Counted from the first letter of the stretch, positions 20,816 to 27,459 are shown. The stretch is 37,252 nt of DNA from JBBTVO01 sp038058335 (GCA_038058335.1 JBBUBI010000028.1:1-37252), one strand, 5' to 3'. Translations and numbers: made by a program. The notes: generated by a model not told the origin, from the sequence alone.

Positions 20816-21457
20816 ATGAATACTCCTATCAAAACAAAGAAAAAGCAAGGTTTCGCAAATCAAAATCCTCTTGAAATAGTAAAAGGGCTTGGCTCAAGTG
20901 TGGCAAGCTCGTTTGTTGACGATCTAGGAAAAGGAGGCATTAACAATGCCTGGAATGACCTCCTGGGAATAGGGGAGAGGGGAGAATCTCAAAACAAATT
21001 CAGCGGTGACCTCTCAGAAGGACAAGAGCTCAAATTGAACAAAAAAGATAAAAAATCTGAGCACAATACAGCAGCGCCTGCGATAGACTATCACAGAGAA
21101 ATTGCCGAATCGGACAGAATTGCATCAAATGAAAATCAACAGGTAATGCAATCCCAAATTCAGGAGATTCTATTTGAGCTTAAAAAAATAACCGAAGCCT
21201 CAGCAGAAATGGCTATGGAATTTAAGGAAGTTACTATAGAGCAACGGATCGAAAATCCAGGTGAGTATCATGTAAACTTTTTCCAATGGATGCTGTCAGT
21301 CGTAAGAGCTGCAAGAGCAAAAATAGAAGATTCAGGCGCTTGGCTTAATACAATGAAGAGTAAGAAGGGACAAAGAAATTATTGGTCAATGTTTAAGAAA
21401 CACGGAACTACTTTTGGACTTTCAAATGAGCGCGTCGTGGCTACTCAGGCAGGATAA
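20816..21457 (+). CDS. Hypothetical protein, DUF5660-like
   Basis: 213 residues, no signal peptide or membrane segment. The N-terminus (QNPLEIVKGLGSSVASSFVDD) is followed by a variable Lys-rich linker and a long helical, coiled-coil-like part (about 95-150: QVMQSQIQEILFELKKITEA). It ends in a conserved-looking NFFQWMLSVVRAARAKIEDS and KKHGTTFGLSNERVVATQAG. It resembles the DUF5660 family seen in Patescibacteria; this is recollection, not a search. It follows the trigger factor gene by 17 bp and is likely in the same operon. Function unknown. Confidence 0.65.
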   Translation: MNTPIKTKKKQGFANQNPLEIVKGLGSSVASSFVDDLGKGGINNAWNDLLGIGERGESQNKFSGDLSEGQELKLNKKDKKSEHNTAAPAIDYHREIAESDRIASNENQQVMQSQIQEILFELKKITEASAEMAMEFKEVTIEQRIENPGEYHVNFFQWMLSVVRAARAKIEDSGAWLNTMKSKKGQRNYWSMFKKHGTTFGLSNERVVATQAG

Positions 21458-21495
21458 ATCCTCTTAACCGAATTCCATGGAAGATCCAACTGGCC

Positions 21496-23028
21496 TCAGC
21501 TAGTTGTTTGTAAATCGAAGTAACTAACTGCTTCGTGAGTAGATAGATCTTTGCGAATTTCCAGAACTTGCTCAGGAGTTAACGACTCAATTTCCTCTTT
21601 GGACAAACCCTGCTCAACCATCTCCCGAGCTATAAAAGACATAATTCCTGACTTAACCTGACTGTAGTCTTTATCCCCGAATTTTTTCTCAAAATATGAA
21701 ATAGCAAGATCAAAATATCCTTTTTTGGCTAGGCGTTTAATACCATCCTCATATAATTCGTAAGACGTCCCAAAAAAATCATCGATCTCATCATAATCCT
21801 CATGAAATCTATCAATCGCATTAAAAGCCTCTACATATCCGTGTTCACCGACAAGTCCTACGTCTTCTACCGCATCAGAAATAGCGAATAGAATTTCTGC
21901 TTTTTGATCGTCCTCCAACTCGGAGAAAGCATTTCTTGTATCGAGCATAATCCCAGAATTTTCTCCTAATTTTCCAGATTTTTTCATCGCAATAAAGATA
22001 GAGGGATATATTTTTTCATAAAACTCGTCATCGTAGATTTCTGGAATTTCTGATATTTTATCAATTGTTGGTTGGGGATTTATTCCCTCATCCGCTTCTT
22101 TAACTGCCTTTGCCGCAAGTGCCTGTGCATACGCTATTTTAGAGCTCATTGCCCACGCAGTTTTTGCTGCGCCTTCTATATTACCCAGGTTAATCTGTTC
22201 ATCGAATACCTTCCCTAATGTTTCCCTGATTTCTCTATACTTATAATCCATTCTTATTTTCCAAGGAATATTTTTATCAGACGCAGAACCACTTTCTAAA
22301 TCAAACTGATTAATTAATCTTACAGCATCATCAAGATATCCACAGGAAATATAAGCTTCTGCCAATTGTTTCTGAACACTATTATCGCTCGTGCCCCATT
22401 GTCGTATTCCCTCTGCTTTTCTTATTTCTTCTTCTGCCTTTTCAAATGCGATTCCTGGATTAAGGTTTGCTTTGTGTAAAACTCTTGCAATTCTTCCATA
22501 CTGTATAACTTTCAGAAAAAAATTATTGCCGTCGCGGGGAATATTCTTCGAAATTCTATCCATTGCTTCTTCCAAAATTTGCGTAGGATTTTCTCCTTGG
22601 CTTATTAAGGTCTCTCCCGCATATATATACGCTGATGTTGCCCAAAGTGAGTCGTCTGATTCGGGACGAGGAAGAAGCCCCCTCATTTCATCAAAATCTC
22701 CCAACATTCCATAAACGTTTGCTAAGCTTATACTTGCGCTGTCTTGATATCTTCTTTCATTAGGCAATTTATCCTTAGCCCTAATCATAGGTTCAAGTAC
22801 TGATTCCGGAGATATACTTACTTCTGTCATATTCCCTGCTACTTCTAGCAAAGCATTTATTGCCTCATCTATTCTTGTCGTTTCAGCAACTCCTATTGCC
22901 TTTTGAAACAGAACTCTCCCTTTGTGAGCAAGGATTATTCTTTCGGCTAGGGTCGGCTCTGGAGAGATCCTTTGAGAAGTTTCTAAAATACCAATTATGG
23001 GAATGCGTCTATCTGCCTCTTGGCTCAT
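21496..23028 (-). CDS. Large alpha-helical repeat protein (TPR/SEL1-like), unknown
   Basis: 510 residues, soluble, acidic, almost wholly helical. Repeat-like helical pairs are visible, for example TRIDEAINALLEVAGNMTEV, YQDSASISLANVYGMLGDFD, VQKQLAEAYISCGYLDDAVR and IKRLAKKGYFDLAISYFEKK; the A..Y...G..D.A pattern is that of tetratricopeptide repeats. No catalytic motif or signal peptide. It likely acts as a cytoplasmic scaffold. It has its own near-consensus promoter and is divergent from the tRNA locus. Function unknown. Confidence 0.68.
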   Translation of the reverse strand: MSQEADRRIPIIGILETSQRISPEPTLAERIILAHKGRVLFQKAIGVAETTRIDEAINALLEVAGNMTEVSISPESVLEPMIRAKDKLPNERRYQDSASISLANVYGMLGDFDEMRGLLPRPESDDSLWATSAYIYAGETLISQGENPTQILEEAMDRISKNIPRDGNNFFLKVIQYGRIARVLHKANLNPGIAFEKAEEEIRKAEGIRQWGTSDNSVQKQLAEAYISCGYLDDAVRLINQFDLESGSASDKNIPWKIRMDYKYREIRETLGKVFDEQINLGNIEGAAKTAWAMSSKIAYAQALAAKAVKEADEGINPQPTIDKISEIPEIYDDEFYEKIYPSIFIAMKKSGKLGENSGIMLDTRNAFSELEDDQKAEILFAISDAVEDVGLVGEHGYVEAFNAIDRFHEDYDEIDDFFGTSYELYEDGIKRLAKKGYFDLAISYFEKKFGDKDYSQVKSGIMSFIAREMVEQGLSKEEIESLTPEQVLEIRKDLSTHEAVSYFDLQTTS

Positions 23029-23036
23029 TCCTAATC

Positions 23037-23064
23037 ATTATAATTTAATATTTGCTTTTGTCAA
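23037..23064 (-). promoter_or_regulatory. Promoter of the TPR-like gene
   Basis: Minus strand: perfect TTGACA (23064-23059), 16-nt spacer, perfect TATAAT (23042-23037), ATG eight bases further. Confidence 0.75.
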
Positions 23065-23076
23065 ATTGAAAAAATG

Positions 23077-23105
23077 TTGTTTTAACAAAAGTATTTTGTT
23101 AAAAT
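23077..23105 (+). promoter_or_regulatory. Promoter of the nested tRNA locus
   Basis: TTGTTT (23077-23082), 17-nt spacer, TAAAAT (23100-23105). The outer tRNA 5' end (23114) is 8 nt after the -10, so the outer tRNA is at the very start of the transcript. Confidence 0.6.
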
Positions 23106-23132
23106 CTCTAAGCGGATCCATAGCTCAGTTGG

Positions 23133-23178
23133 AACGGAAGTTTTCAAACTGAGTTCGCTTGCTTGACAAGCGTGGAGA
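23133..23178 (+). other. 46-nt insertion in the D loop of the outer tRNA
   Basis: This segment lies between AGTTGG and the D-stem GAGC. It holds a hairpin CGCTTG/CAAGCG, and its AACTGAG can pair with CTCAGTT of the D arm, an alternative fold competing with the cloverleaf. Confidence 0.6.
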
Positions 23179-23195
23179 GAGCGTTGCATAAATTT

Positions 23196-23269
23196 GGAGC
23201 TGTAGCTCAGTTGGTTAGAGCGCTTCATTGACATTGAAGAGGTCACAGGTTCGAATCCTGTCAGCTCCA
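23196..23269 (+). tRNA. tRNA-Val(GAC), nested in the anticodon loop of another tRNA
   Basis: Complete 74-nt cloverleaf: acceptor GGAGCTG/CAGCTCC, D arm GCTC..GAGC, anticodon arm CTTCA-TTGACAT-TGAAG with anticodon GAC, T arm ACAGG-TTCGAAT-CCTGT, discriminator A. CCA is not encoded. It is the normal-looking Val(GAC) gene of this locus. Confidence 0.93.
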
Positions 23270-23348
23270 CTGACATTGCAAAGGTCAGTGGTTCGAATCC
23301 ACTTGGATCCACCATAAACTCCGAGGTTTCCTAGGTGTCGATATAAAT

Positions 23349-23363
23349 CCACCTCCCAGGTGG
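23349..23363. repeat. Hairpin after the tRNA locus
   Basis: CCACCT (23349-23354), CCC loop, AGGTGG (23358-23363). No U-run follows, so terminator function is uncertain; it may help end or process the tRNA transcript. Confidence 0.35.
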
Positions 23364-23421
23364 GATTGGTCATAATCCGGAATGTGATTCTAGCAAAACA
23401 TCTAGCTAATTACAATTTCTT

Positions 23422-23430
23422 TGATATACT
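23422..23430 (+). promoter_or_regulatory. Extended -10 box (TGATATACT)
   Basis: TATACT (23425-23430) preceded by TGA; six bases separate it from the GTG start at 23437. No good -35 is seen, as expected for an extended -10 promoter. Confidence 0.55.
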
Positions 23431-23436
23431 ATAGCT

Positions 23437-23667
23437 GTGACTAGATTTCAGCAGGCTACTAAAGCAGTCAGAGATATATTGATCAATAATTTTCTCGGAG
23501 GCCTTGCATGGGCAGTAGGAGTAACAATAGGATTTTCCCTTATTATTTTTCTTCTTACAACTGTACTTAAGAACGTAAATTGGATTCCCTTCATAGGCGA
23601 TTTTCTATCAAATCTCACAAGCTATGTACTTTCAAATTTACAAACCAATCCTCAATTGGTAAAATAG
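23437..23667 (+). CDS. Small membrane protein, DUF5665-like
   Basis: 76 residues from a GTG start. A basic N-terminus (TRFQQATKAVRDILINNF) leads to a Gly-containing membrane helix (20-43, GGLAWAVGVTIGFSLIIFLL) and then NWIPFIGDFLSNLTSYV. The order 'NF-GGL..G...IG....-PFIGDF' resembles DUF5665 proteins. Function unknown. It ends 8 bp before thrS and is probably co-transcribed with it. Leaderless by position of the -10 box. Confidence 0.7.
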   Translation: MTRFQQATKAVRDILINNFLGGLAWAVGVTIGFSLIIFLLTTVLKNVNWIPFIGDFLSNLTSYVLSNLQTNPQLVK

Positions 23668-23675
23668 TCCCTCAT

Positions 23676-24890
23676 ATGGATAATTCGAAAAATCATCAGC
23701 AGATAGGAAAAGAACAAGATCTATTTACATTCTCTGATCTCGTAGGCTCCGGACTTCCTCTTTTTACACCCAAGGGCACAGTTCTCAAGCGAGTTTTGAA
23801 TACATACATAGATGATCTTCTGCAGAAAGAAGGGTACCAATTTGTGTCTATTCCTCATATCGCAAAAAAAGATTTGTATGAGAAGTCCGGACATCTTGAG
23901 AAATTCTCAGAAGATATGTTTCCCGTGATGAAGGCAAAAGGCAGAGAGTATATGCTAAAACCCGCAAATTGCCCGCACCACATTCAGATTTTTGCCCGAA
24001 AACCATGGTCATATAGAGATATGCCCCAAAGATACGCTGAAAGCACCACTCAGTACAGATCAGAACTCTCAGGCGAGCTTGAGGGACTTGCAAGAGTACT
24101 TTCGCTGACACTCGATGACTCGCATGTGTTTGCAAGGCCTGATCAAGTGCGAGAGGAGTTCAGAAAAGCACTAAGCCTAAACCAGCAGATGCTGAAGGAT
24201 TTCAAGCTTGAAAATTGGATAAGACTCTCAGCTTGGGATCCGAAGGATAAAGCAAAATACTTGGGAGATGAAAAAACCTGGGAGGAAATGCAAAGCCTTA
24301 TGGAAGATATACTTAAAGAACTTAAGATAAATTACAAAAAAGTAGAAGGAGAAGCAGCCTTTTACGGACCCAAGATGGATCTTATGATCACAGACTCTCT
24401 AGGCAAGGAATGGCAGCTTTCAACTATCCAGGTTGATTTCAACCTTCCTGCAAGATTTGAACTTTCCTACGTAGATGAAAATGGTCAGGATCAAAGACCG
24501 GTAATGCTTCATAGAGCAACCTTTGGATCATACGAAAGATTCCTTGCAATGATAATTGAGCATTTTCAAGGAGCTTTTCCGCTTTGGCTCTCTCCAGTAC
24601 AAGCAGTGATTCTTCCGATTGCAGACAGACATGCCGAGAAAGCAAACGAGATCAAAGATACGCTTTTGGAAGCAGGGATTCGGGTTGAGGCAGACAGCAG
24701 ATCAGAAACTCTTCAATCAAAAATTCGGCAGGTGTCTTTACAAAAAGTGCCCTACATGGGTATAATAGGGGACAAAGAAATTGAAACTAAAAGCCTATCT
24801 ATCCGCACGAGGGATGGAAAAGATCTAGGACAATTAGAAATTTCTAAGTTTCTTAATTTAATTAAAGAAGAAATTGATAAAAAGACATAA
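23676..24890 (+). CDS. thrS: Threonyl-tRNA synthetase, short form without TGS and editing domains
   Basis: 404 residues from ATG 23676; ordinary bacterial ThrRS is ~640. The frame is open further upstream, but that would overlap the preceding gene. The catalytic core is complete: LKPANCPHH (zinc Cys), motif 2 in QYRSELSGELEGLARV, DDSHVF (zinc His) and motif 3 with LHRATFGSYERFLAMIIEH. The C-terminal ~100 residues are the anticodon-binding domain (VQAVILPIADRHAEKANEIK). The N-terminal TGS and SAD editing modules (~240 residues) are missing, so mischarged Ser-tRNA would need trans-editing. It is the first main gene of a thrS-infC-rpmI-rplT run. Confidence 0.94.
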   Translation: MDNSKNHQQIGKEQDLFTFSDLVGSGLPLFTPKGTVLKRVLNTYIDDLLQKEGYQFVSIPHIAKKDLYEKSGHLEKFSEDMFPVMKAKGREYMLKPANCPHHIQIFARKPWSYRDMPQRYAESTTQYRSELSGELEGLARVLSLTLDDSHVFARPDQVREEFRKALSLNQQMLKDFKLENWIRLSAWDPKDKAKYLGDEKTWEEMQSLMEDILKELKINYKKVEGEAAFYGPKMDLMITDSLGKEWQLSTIQVDFNLPARFELSYVDENGQDQRPVMLHRATFGSYERFLAMIIEHFQGAFPLWLSPVQAVILPIADRHAEKANEIKDTLLEAGIRVEADSRSETLQSKIRQVSLQKVPYMGIIGDKEIETKSLSIRTRDGKDLGQLEISKFLNLIKEEIDKKT

Positions 24891-25491
24891 AAGAAAGCCG
24901 GACAACAGAAAGTTTTACAGAATAAACGAGCGAATATTTGCCAATACAATGCGGGTATTGGGTCCGGATGGAAAACAAATAGGTATACTCAGCAAGTATG
25001 AAGCTCTGAAAAGAGCAAAAGAAGAAAACCTAGATCTCGTAGAAATTGCACCTTCGGCGACTCCTCCAGTCGCAAAGATAATTGACTTTAATAAGTTCAT
25101 GTATCAGGAGGAAAAACGCAAGAAAGAAGAGAAGAAAAAGTCCAGCAAATCCGGGACAAAAGAGTTAAGGCTTGGACCATTTATGGACGACAATGACCTG
25201 ATGGTGATCGTCAGAAGGGCCCGGGAGCTTTTGGGCGATGGAAATAAGATCAAATTTGTGGTAAAATTCGCAGGTAGGCAAATCACTCACCCTGAATTCG
25301 GTGAGGAGGTTTTGGGAAAAGCAATAAATGAACTTTCAGATGTATCAAAAATTGAAAGAGAAAAGCGTTTTGAAGGAAGACAGCTTATTGCTATAATTTC
25401 TCCAGGAGGAAAAAGCCCAAAGCCTACAGATAAAAAAGAGGATCTAAATAATAAGAATGCCAAAGAAGAAAATAAAGAAATCAGTCAGTAG
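24874..25491 (+). CDS. infC: Translation initiation factor IF-3
   Basis: 205 residues. It begins at a TTG (24874) inside the last codons of thrS; no ATG or GTG exists in frame before the conserved YRINERI, so a rare start is required, as in most bacteria where a non-AUG start lets IF-3 repress its own mRNA. N domain to ~75 (MRVLGPDGKQIGILSKYEAL, DLVEIAP), a Lys/Glu-rich linker helix, then the C domain (KELRLGPFMDDNDLMVIVRR, KIKFVVKFAGRQITHPEFGE). It has a ~25-residue polar C-terminal extension whose coding region overlaps rpmI by 35 bp. Confidence 0.96.
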   Translation: MIKRHKRKPDNRKFYRINERIFANTMRVLGPDGKQIGILSKYEALKRAKEENLDLVEIAPSATPPVAKIIDFNKFMYQEEKRKKEEKKKSSKSGTKELRLGPFMDDNDLMVIVRRARELLGDGNKIKFVVKFAGRQITHPEFGEEVLGKAINELSDVSKIEREKRFEGRQLIAIISPGGKSPKPTDKKEDLNNKNAKEENKEISQ

Positions 25492-25654
25492 AAGATTTAA
25501 GGTTACCAAAAATGGTAAAGTTATGTTTTCTCATCAGTACAAAAGCCATCTTAAACTTAATAAGTCCAAGAGAAGATTGAGAAGACAGAAAGAACCAGGT
25601 CAATTGACTGGAAAATTTGCAAAGAAAATAAAACAGATGTTAGGAGAAGCATAG
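25457..25654 (+). CDS. rpmI: 50S ribosomal protein L35
   Basis: 65 residues, typical length and very basic: MPKKKIKKSVSRRFKVTKNG, then KSHLKLNKSKRRLRRQ. The ATG lies inside the 3' end of infC (35-bp overlap, different frame), so translation probably depends on ribosomes finishing infC. It sits in the conserved infC-rpmI-rplT order. Confidence 0.96.
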   Translation: MPKKKIKKSVSRRFKVTKNGKVMFSHQYKSHLKLNKSKRRLRRQKEPGQLTGKFAKKIKQMLGEA

Positions 25655-25708
25655 GACAGAGTATAGTAAATAGAGTTTAGAAAATAGTTCAACTAAACGC
25701 TAATAAAT

Positions 25709-26059
25709 ATGCCAAGAGTAAAACGAGGAGTCGTATCAAGAAGAAAGCACAATAAGCTTCACAGCCTTACAAAGGGATACAGAGGTACCAAGAGTAGACT
25801 GGTTAAGGCTGCAAAAGAAGCAGAGCTTCATGCCAGGTCTTATGCTTATCATGGAAGAAAACTCAAGAAACGAGACTTCAGAACGCTTTGGATTACTCGT
25901 ATTGCAGAAGCGGCCAAAAAGGAAGGCCTGTCATACAGCGTACTCATGAATAAGCTTAGAAAATCCAAAATTGACCTTGACAGAAAAATCTTAAGCGATC
26001 TTGTCACAAACGATCCCGAAGTATTCAAAAAGGTTGTTGACTCAGTTCGAAGCGCCTGA
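25709..26059 (+). CDS. rplT: 50S ribosomal protein L20
   Basis: 116 residues, full length: MPRVKRGVVSRRKHNKLHSL, the helix KGYRGTKSRLVKAAKEAELH, and YAYHGRKLKKRDFRTLWITR, all typical of L20, which binds 23S rRNA early in assembly and in many bacteria represses its own operon. It is 54 bp after rpmI. The last codons contain the -35 of the next promoter. Confidence 0.97.
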   Translation: MPRVKRGVVSRRKHNKLHSLTKGYRGTKSRLVKAAKEAELHARSYAYHGRKLKKRDFRTLWITRIAEAAKKEGLSYSVLMNKLRKSKIDLDRKILSDLVTNDPEVFKKVVDSVRSA

Positions 26060-26065
26060 TAGAAT
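26037..26065 (+). promoter_or_regulatory. Promoter of the Phe attenuator/leader
   Basis: TTGACT (26037-26042), inside rplT, exactly 17 nt, TAGAAT (26060-26065) with TGA before it (extended -10). The leader-peptide ATG is six bases on, so its message should be leaderless. Confidence 0.75.
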
Positions 26066-26071
26066 ATCTTT

Positions 26072-26116
26072 ATGCAAAAGCAAATATTTTTTTCATTTTA
26101 TTTTACCTTCGCTTAG
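26072..26116 (+). CDS. Phe-rich leader peptide of an attenuator (pheM-like)
   Basis: A 14-residue reading frame: MQKQIFFSFYFTFA, five of 14 residues Phe and one Tyr. The Phe leader peptide of the enterobacterial pheST operon (pheM) is also 14 residues with five Phe. It begins six bases after an extended -10 box, and its 3' end (TTC GCT TAG) forms the 5' arm and loop of a terminator hairpin. A ribosome held at the Phe codons when charged tRNA-Phe is scarce would decide which downstream RNA stems form. Similarity to pheM is in composition and length, not in alignable sequence, so this is convergent or strongly diverged. Confidence 0.78.
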   Translation: MQKQIFFSFYFTFA

Positions 26117-26132
26117 GCGAGGGTAGTTTTTT
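26104..26132 (+). terminator. Attenuator terminator 1 (segments 1:2)
   Basis: TACCTTCGC (26104-26112) pairs over 9 bp with GCGAGGGTA (26117-26125), loop TTAG, then six T (26127-26132). The 5' arm lies in the leader peptide frame. Confidence 0.82.
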
Positions 26133-26143
26133 GCAAAAAATAC

Positions 26144-26190
26144 ACCTTCGCACTTCCGGAAAATTTCGGAAAACAAGCGAGGGTTTTTTT
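26144..26190 (+). terminator. Attenuator terminator 2 (segments 3:4)
   Basis: ACCTTCGC (26144-26151) pairs with GCGAGGGT (26177-26184); inside is a second stem, TTCCG/CGGAA (26154-26158 with 26167-26171); seven T follow. The arms are exact repeats of those of terminator 1, so segment 2 (26117-26124) can pair equally well with segment 3 (26144-26151), which would remove both terminators. Confidence 0.8.
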
Positions 26191-26211
26191 ATTTTAAGGA
26201 GGTATGGATGC

Positions 26212-26400
26212 ATGGGTAAAGAAAATATAGAAAATTCAATGCTTGTAACTAGGGTTATTACTGCTATGAACACATTGATTGACGCGAAGAGAACAAGTCC
26301 GGAGAGCGCTTTACACGAAAAAGCATTGATAAGAGTTGCGGGAATGGCAGCAAACGAATCCGGTGCGATTGAAATAATGTCTAGGCTGCAAGAAGGCTAG
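26212..26400 (+). CDS. Hypothetical 62-residue protein between the attenuator and pheS
   Basis: 62 residues: MGKENIENSMLVTRVITAMN, then a helical remainder (SALHEKALIRVAGMAANESG). The ATG at 26212 is chosen because AAGGAGG (26196-26202) lies 9 nt upstream, one of the few strong Shine-Dalgarno sites in the window; two nearer ATGs are in frames that close at once. It is soluble and mostly helical, with no known motif. Its position behind the terminators means its expression should follow read-through. pheS starts 21 bp later. Confidence 0.6.
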   Translation: MGKENIENSMLVTRVITAMNTLIDAKRTSPESALHEKALIRVAGMAANESGAIEIMSRLQEG

Positions 26401-26421
26401 TAAGTATGGTATTCTTATTTT

Positions 26422-27459
26422 ATGGAAGAAGAGCTTATTGGAATTAAAAATTCTGCGGTTTCGCTGATACTTGAAGCTGTAGATCCCAAAGAAATTGAAG
26501 AGATAAAAATTCAATTTCTTGGACGAAGCGGAAGGCTGACAACTGCGATTAAGGAAATCCCCAAACTTTCCAAAGAAAAAATACCTGATGTAGGAAGACT
26601 TGCCAATGAAGTCAAGAAAACCATTGAAGAAACTCTTGAGGAAAAAGACGCAACTCTAAGACAAATTAAAACTCAAAGAGTAAAAGAAAAAATAGACACT
26701 TCGCTTCCTGGAGTAAAACCCAATATCGGACATCTTCACCCGCTTACTCAGGTTATTTACGACGTTGTAGATGTTTTCAAGAGTCTTGGCTATCAAGCTA
26801 CTGATGGTCCTGAAATAGAAACAGATTATTATAATTTCGAAGCACTTAATATCCCAAAAGATCATCCTGCGCGGGATACGCAACAAACATTTTACCTTGA
26901 TACAAGAAATTCAAAGGTAAATCCAGGAGAAATAATACTCCGAACTCAAACTTCAGCAATGCAAGGAAGAGTTATGGAAAAGACAAAGCCTCCGGTACGG
27001 GTAATAATCCCAGGCAAATGTTTCAGATACGAGCAAGTAGATGCATCACACGGATTTGAGTTTTGGCAAGTTGAAGGATTTTGTGTTGATGAAAATATCA
27101 AGCTGACTGACCTCTTCGGCACTATTGATTATGTACTCCGAAAGCTAATGGGCGAAGATATAAAACTAAAATTTGCCACAACCAACTTTCCATTCGTCGA
27201 GCCGGGAGTTGACACCTATATGGAATGTACTGTTTGCAAAGGAAAGGGCTGTAGCTTCTGCAAGCAGTCCGGATGGAGCGAGATTATGCCGGCCGGCATG
27301 ATACACCCAAACGTGCTAAAAGCTGTAGGCTATGACAGTAAGAAAGTCTCAGGCTTTGCCTTCGCCATCGGGCTTTCAAGACTTGTCACGCTTAGGTATC
27401 AAATGGAAGACCTGCGTCTTTTAATCAATCCGGACTTAAGAATTCTAGAACAATTTTAA
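26422..27459 (+). CDS. pheS: Phenylalanyl-tRNA synthetase alpha subunit
   Basis: 345 residues, full length. An N-terminal coiled coil (1-90) binds tRNA. The class II core follows: HLHPLTQVIYDVVDVFKSLG (motif 1), then ILRTQTSAMQGRVME, GKCFRYEQVDASHGFEFWQV (motif 2) and GFAFAIGLSRLVTLRYQMED (motif 3). A Cys cluster, CTVCKGKGCSFCKQSGW, lies before motif 3, as in many bacterial PheS. It charges Phe in an alpha2-beta2 complex with PheT encoded next. A TATTCT box preceded by TGG lies six bases before the ATG, so an internal leaderless promoter may also serve it. Confidence 0.97.
   Translation: MEEELIGIKNSAVSLILEAVDPKEIEEIKIQFLGRSGRLTTAIKEIPKLSKEKIPDVGRLANEVKKTIEETLEEKDATLRQIKTQRVKEKIDTSLPGVKPNIGHLHPLTQVIYDVVDVFKSLGYQATDGPEIETDYYNFEALNIPKDHPARDTQQTFYLDTRNSKVNPGEIILRTQTSAMQGRVMEKTKPPVRVIIPGKCFRYEQVDASHGFEFWQVEGFCVDENIKLTDLFGTIDYVLRKLMGEDIKLKFATTNFPFVEPGVDTYMECTVCKGKGCSFCKQSGWSEIMPAGMIHPNVLKAVGYDSKKVSGFAFAIGLSRLVTLRYQMEDLRLLINPDLRILEQF

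Larger units (their letters stand above)
23114..23314 (+). tRNA. Interrupted tRNA gene, probably Val(GAC), containing a second tRNA
   Basis: The ends form a tRNA: acceptor GGATCCA (23114-23120) with TGGATCC (23304-23310), then A and an encoded CCA (23312-23314); T arm AGTGG-TTCGAAT-CCACT (23287-23303). The D stem GCTC (23123-23126) pairs with GAGC (23179-23182) but 46 extra bases sit in the D loop. The anticodon stem TTGCA (23084-relative position 23184-23188) pairs with TGCAA (23277-23281), and between them lies a complete tRNA-Val. Joining the loop ends would give TTGACAT, anticodon GAC. All four stems are perfectly paired, which argues for recent insertion or active splicing; otherwise it is a pseudogene. 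Confidence 0.7.

Noticed and set aside
23133..23276. Group I intron in the outer tRNA
   Set aside because: The inserts are far smaller than group I introns and lack the conserved P/Q/R/S core.
23082..23315. Minus-strand open frame over the nested tRNA locus
   Set aside because: It is antisense to tRNA sequence; repeated motifs reflect the T arms, not a protein.
26066..26212. T-box riboswitch in front of pheS
   Set aside because: No specifier stem or T-box sequence fits and the region is too short; the Phe-rich frame with alternating stems explains it better.
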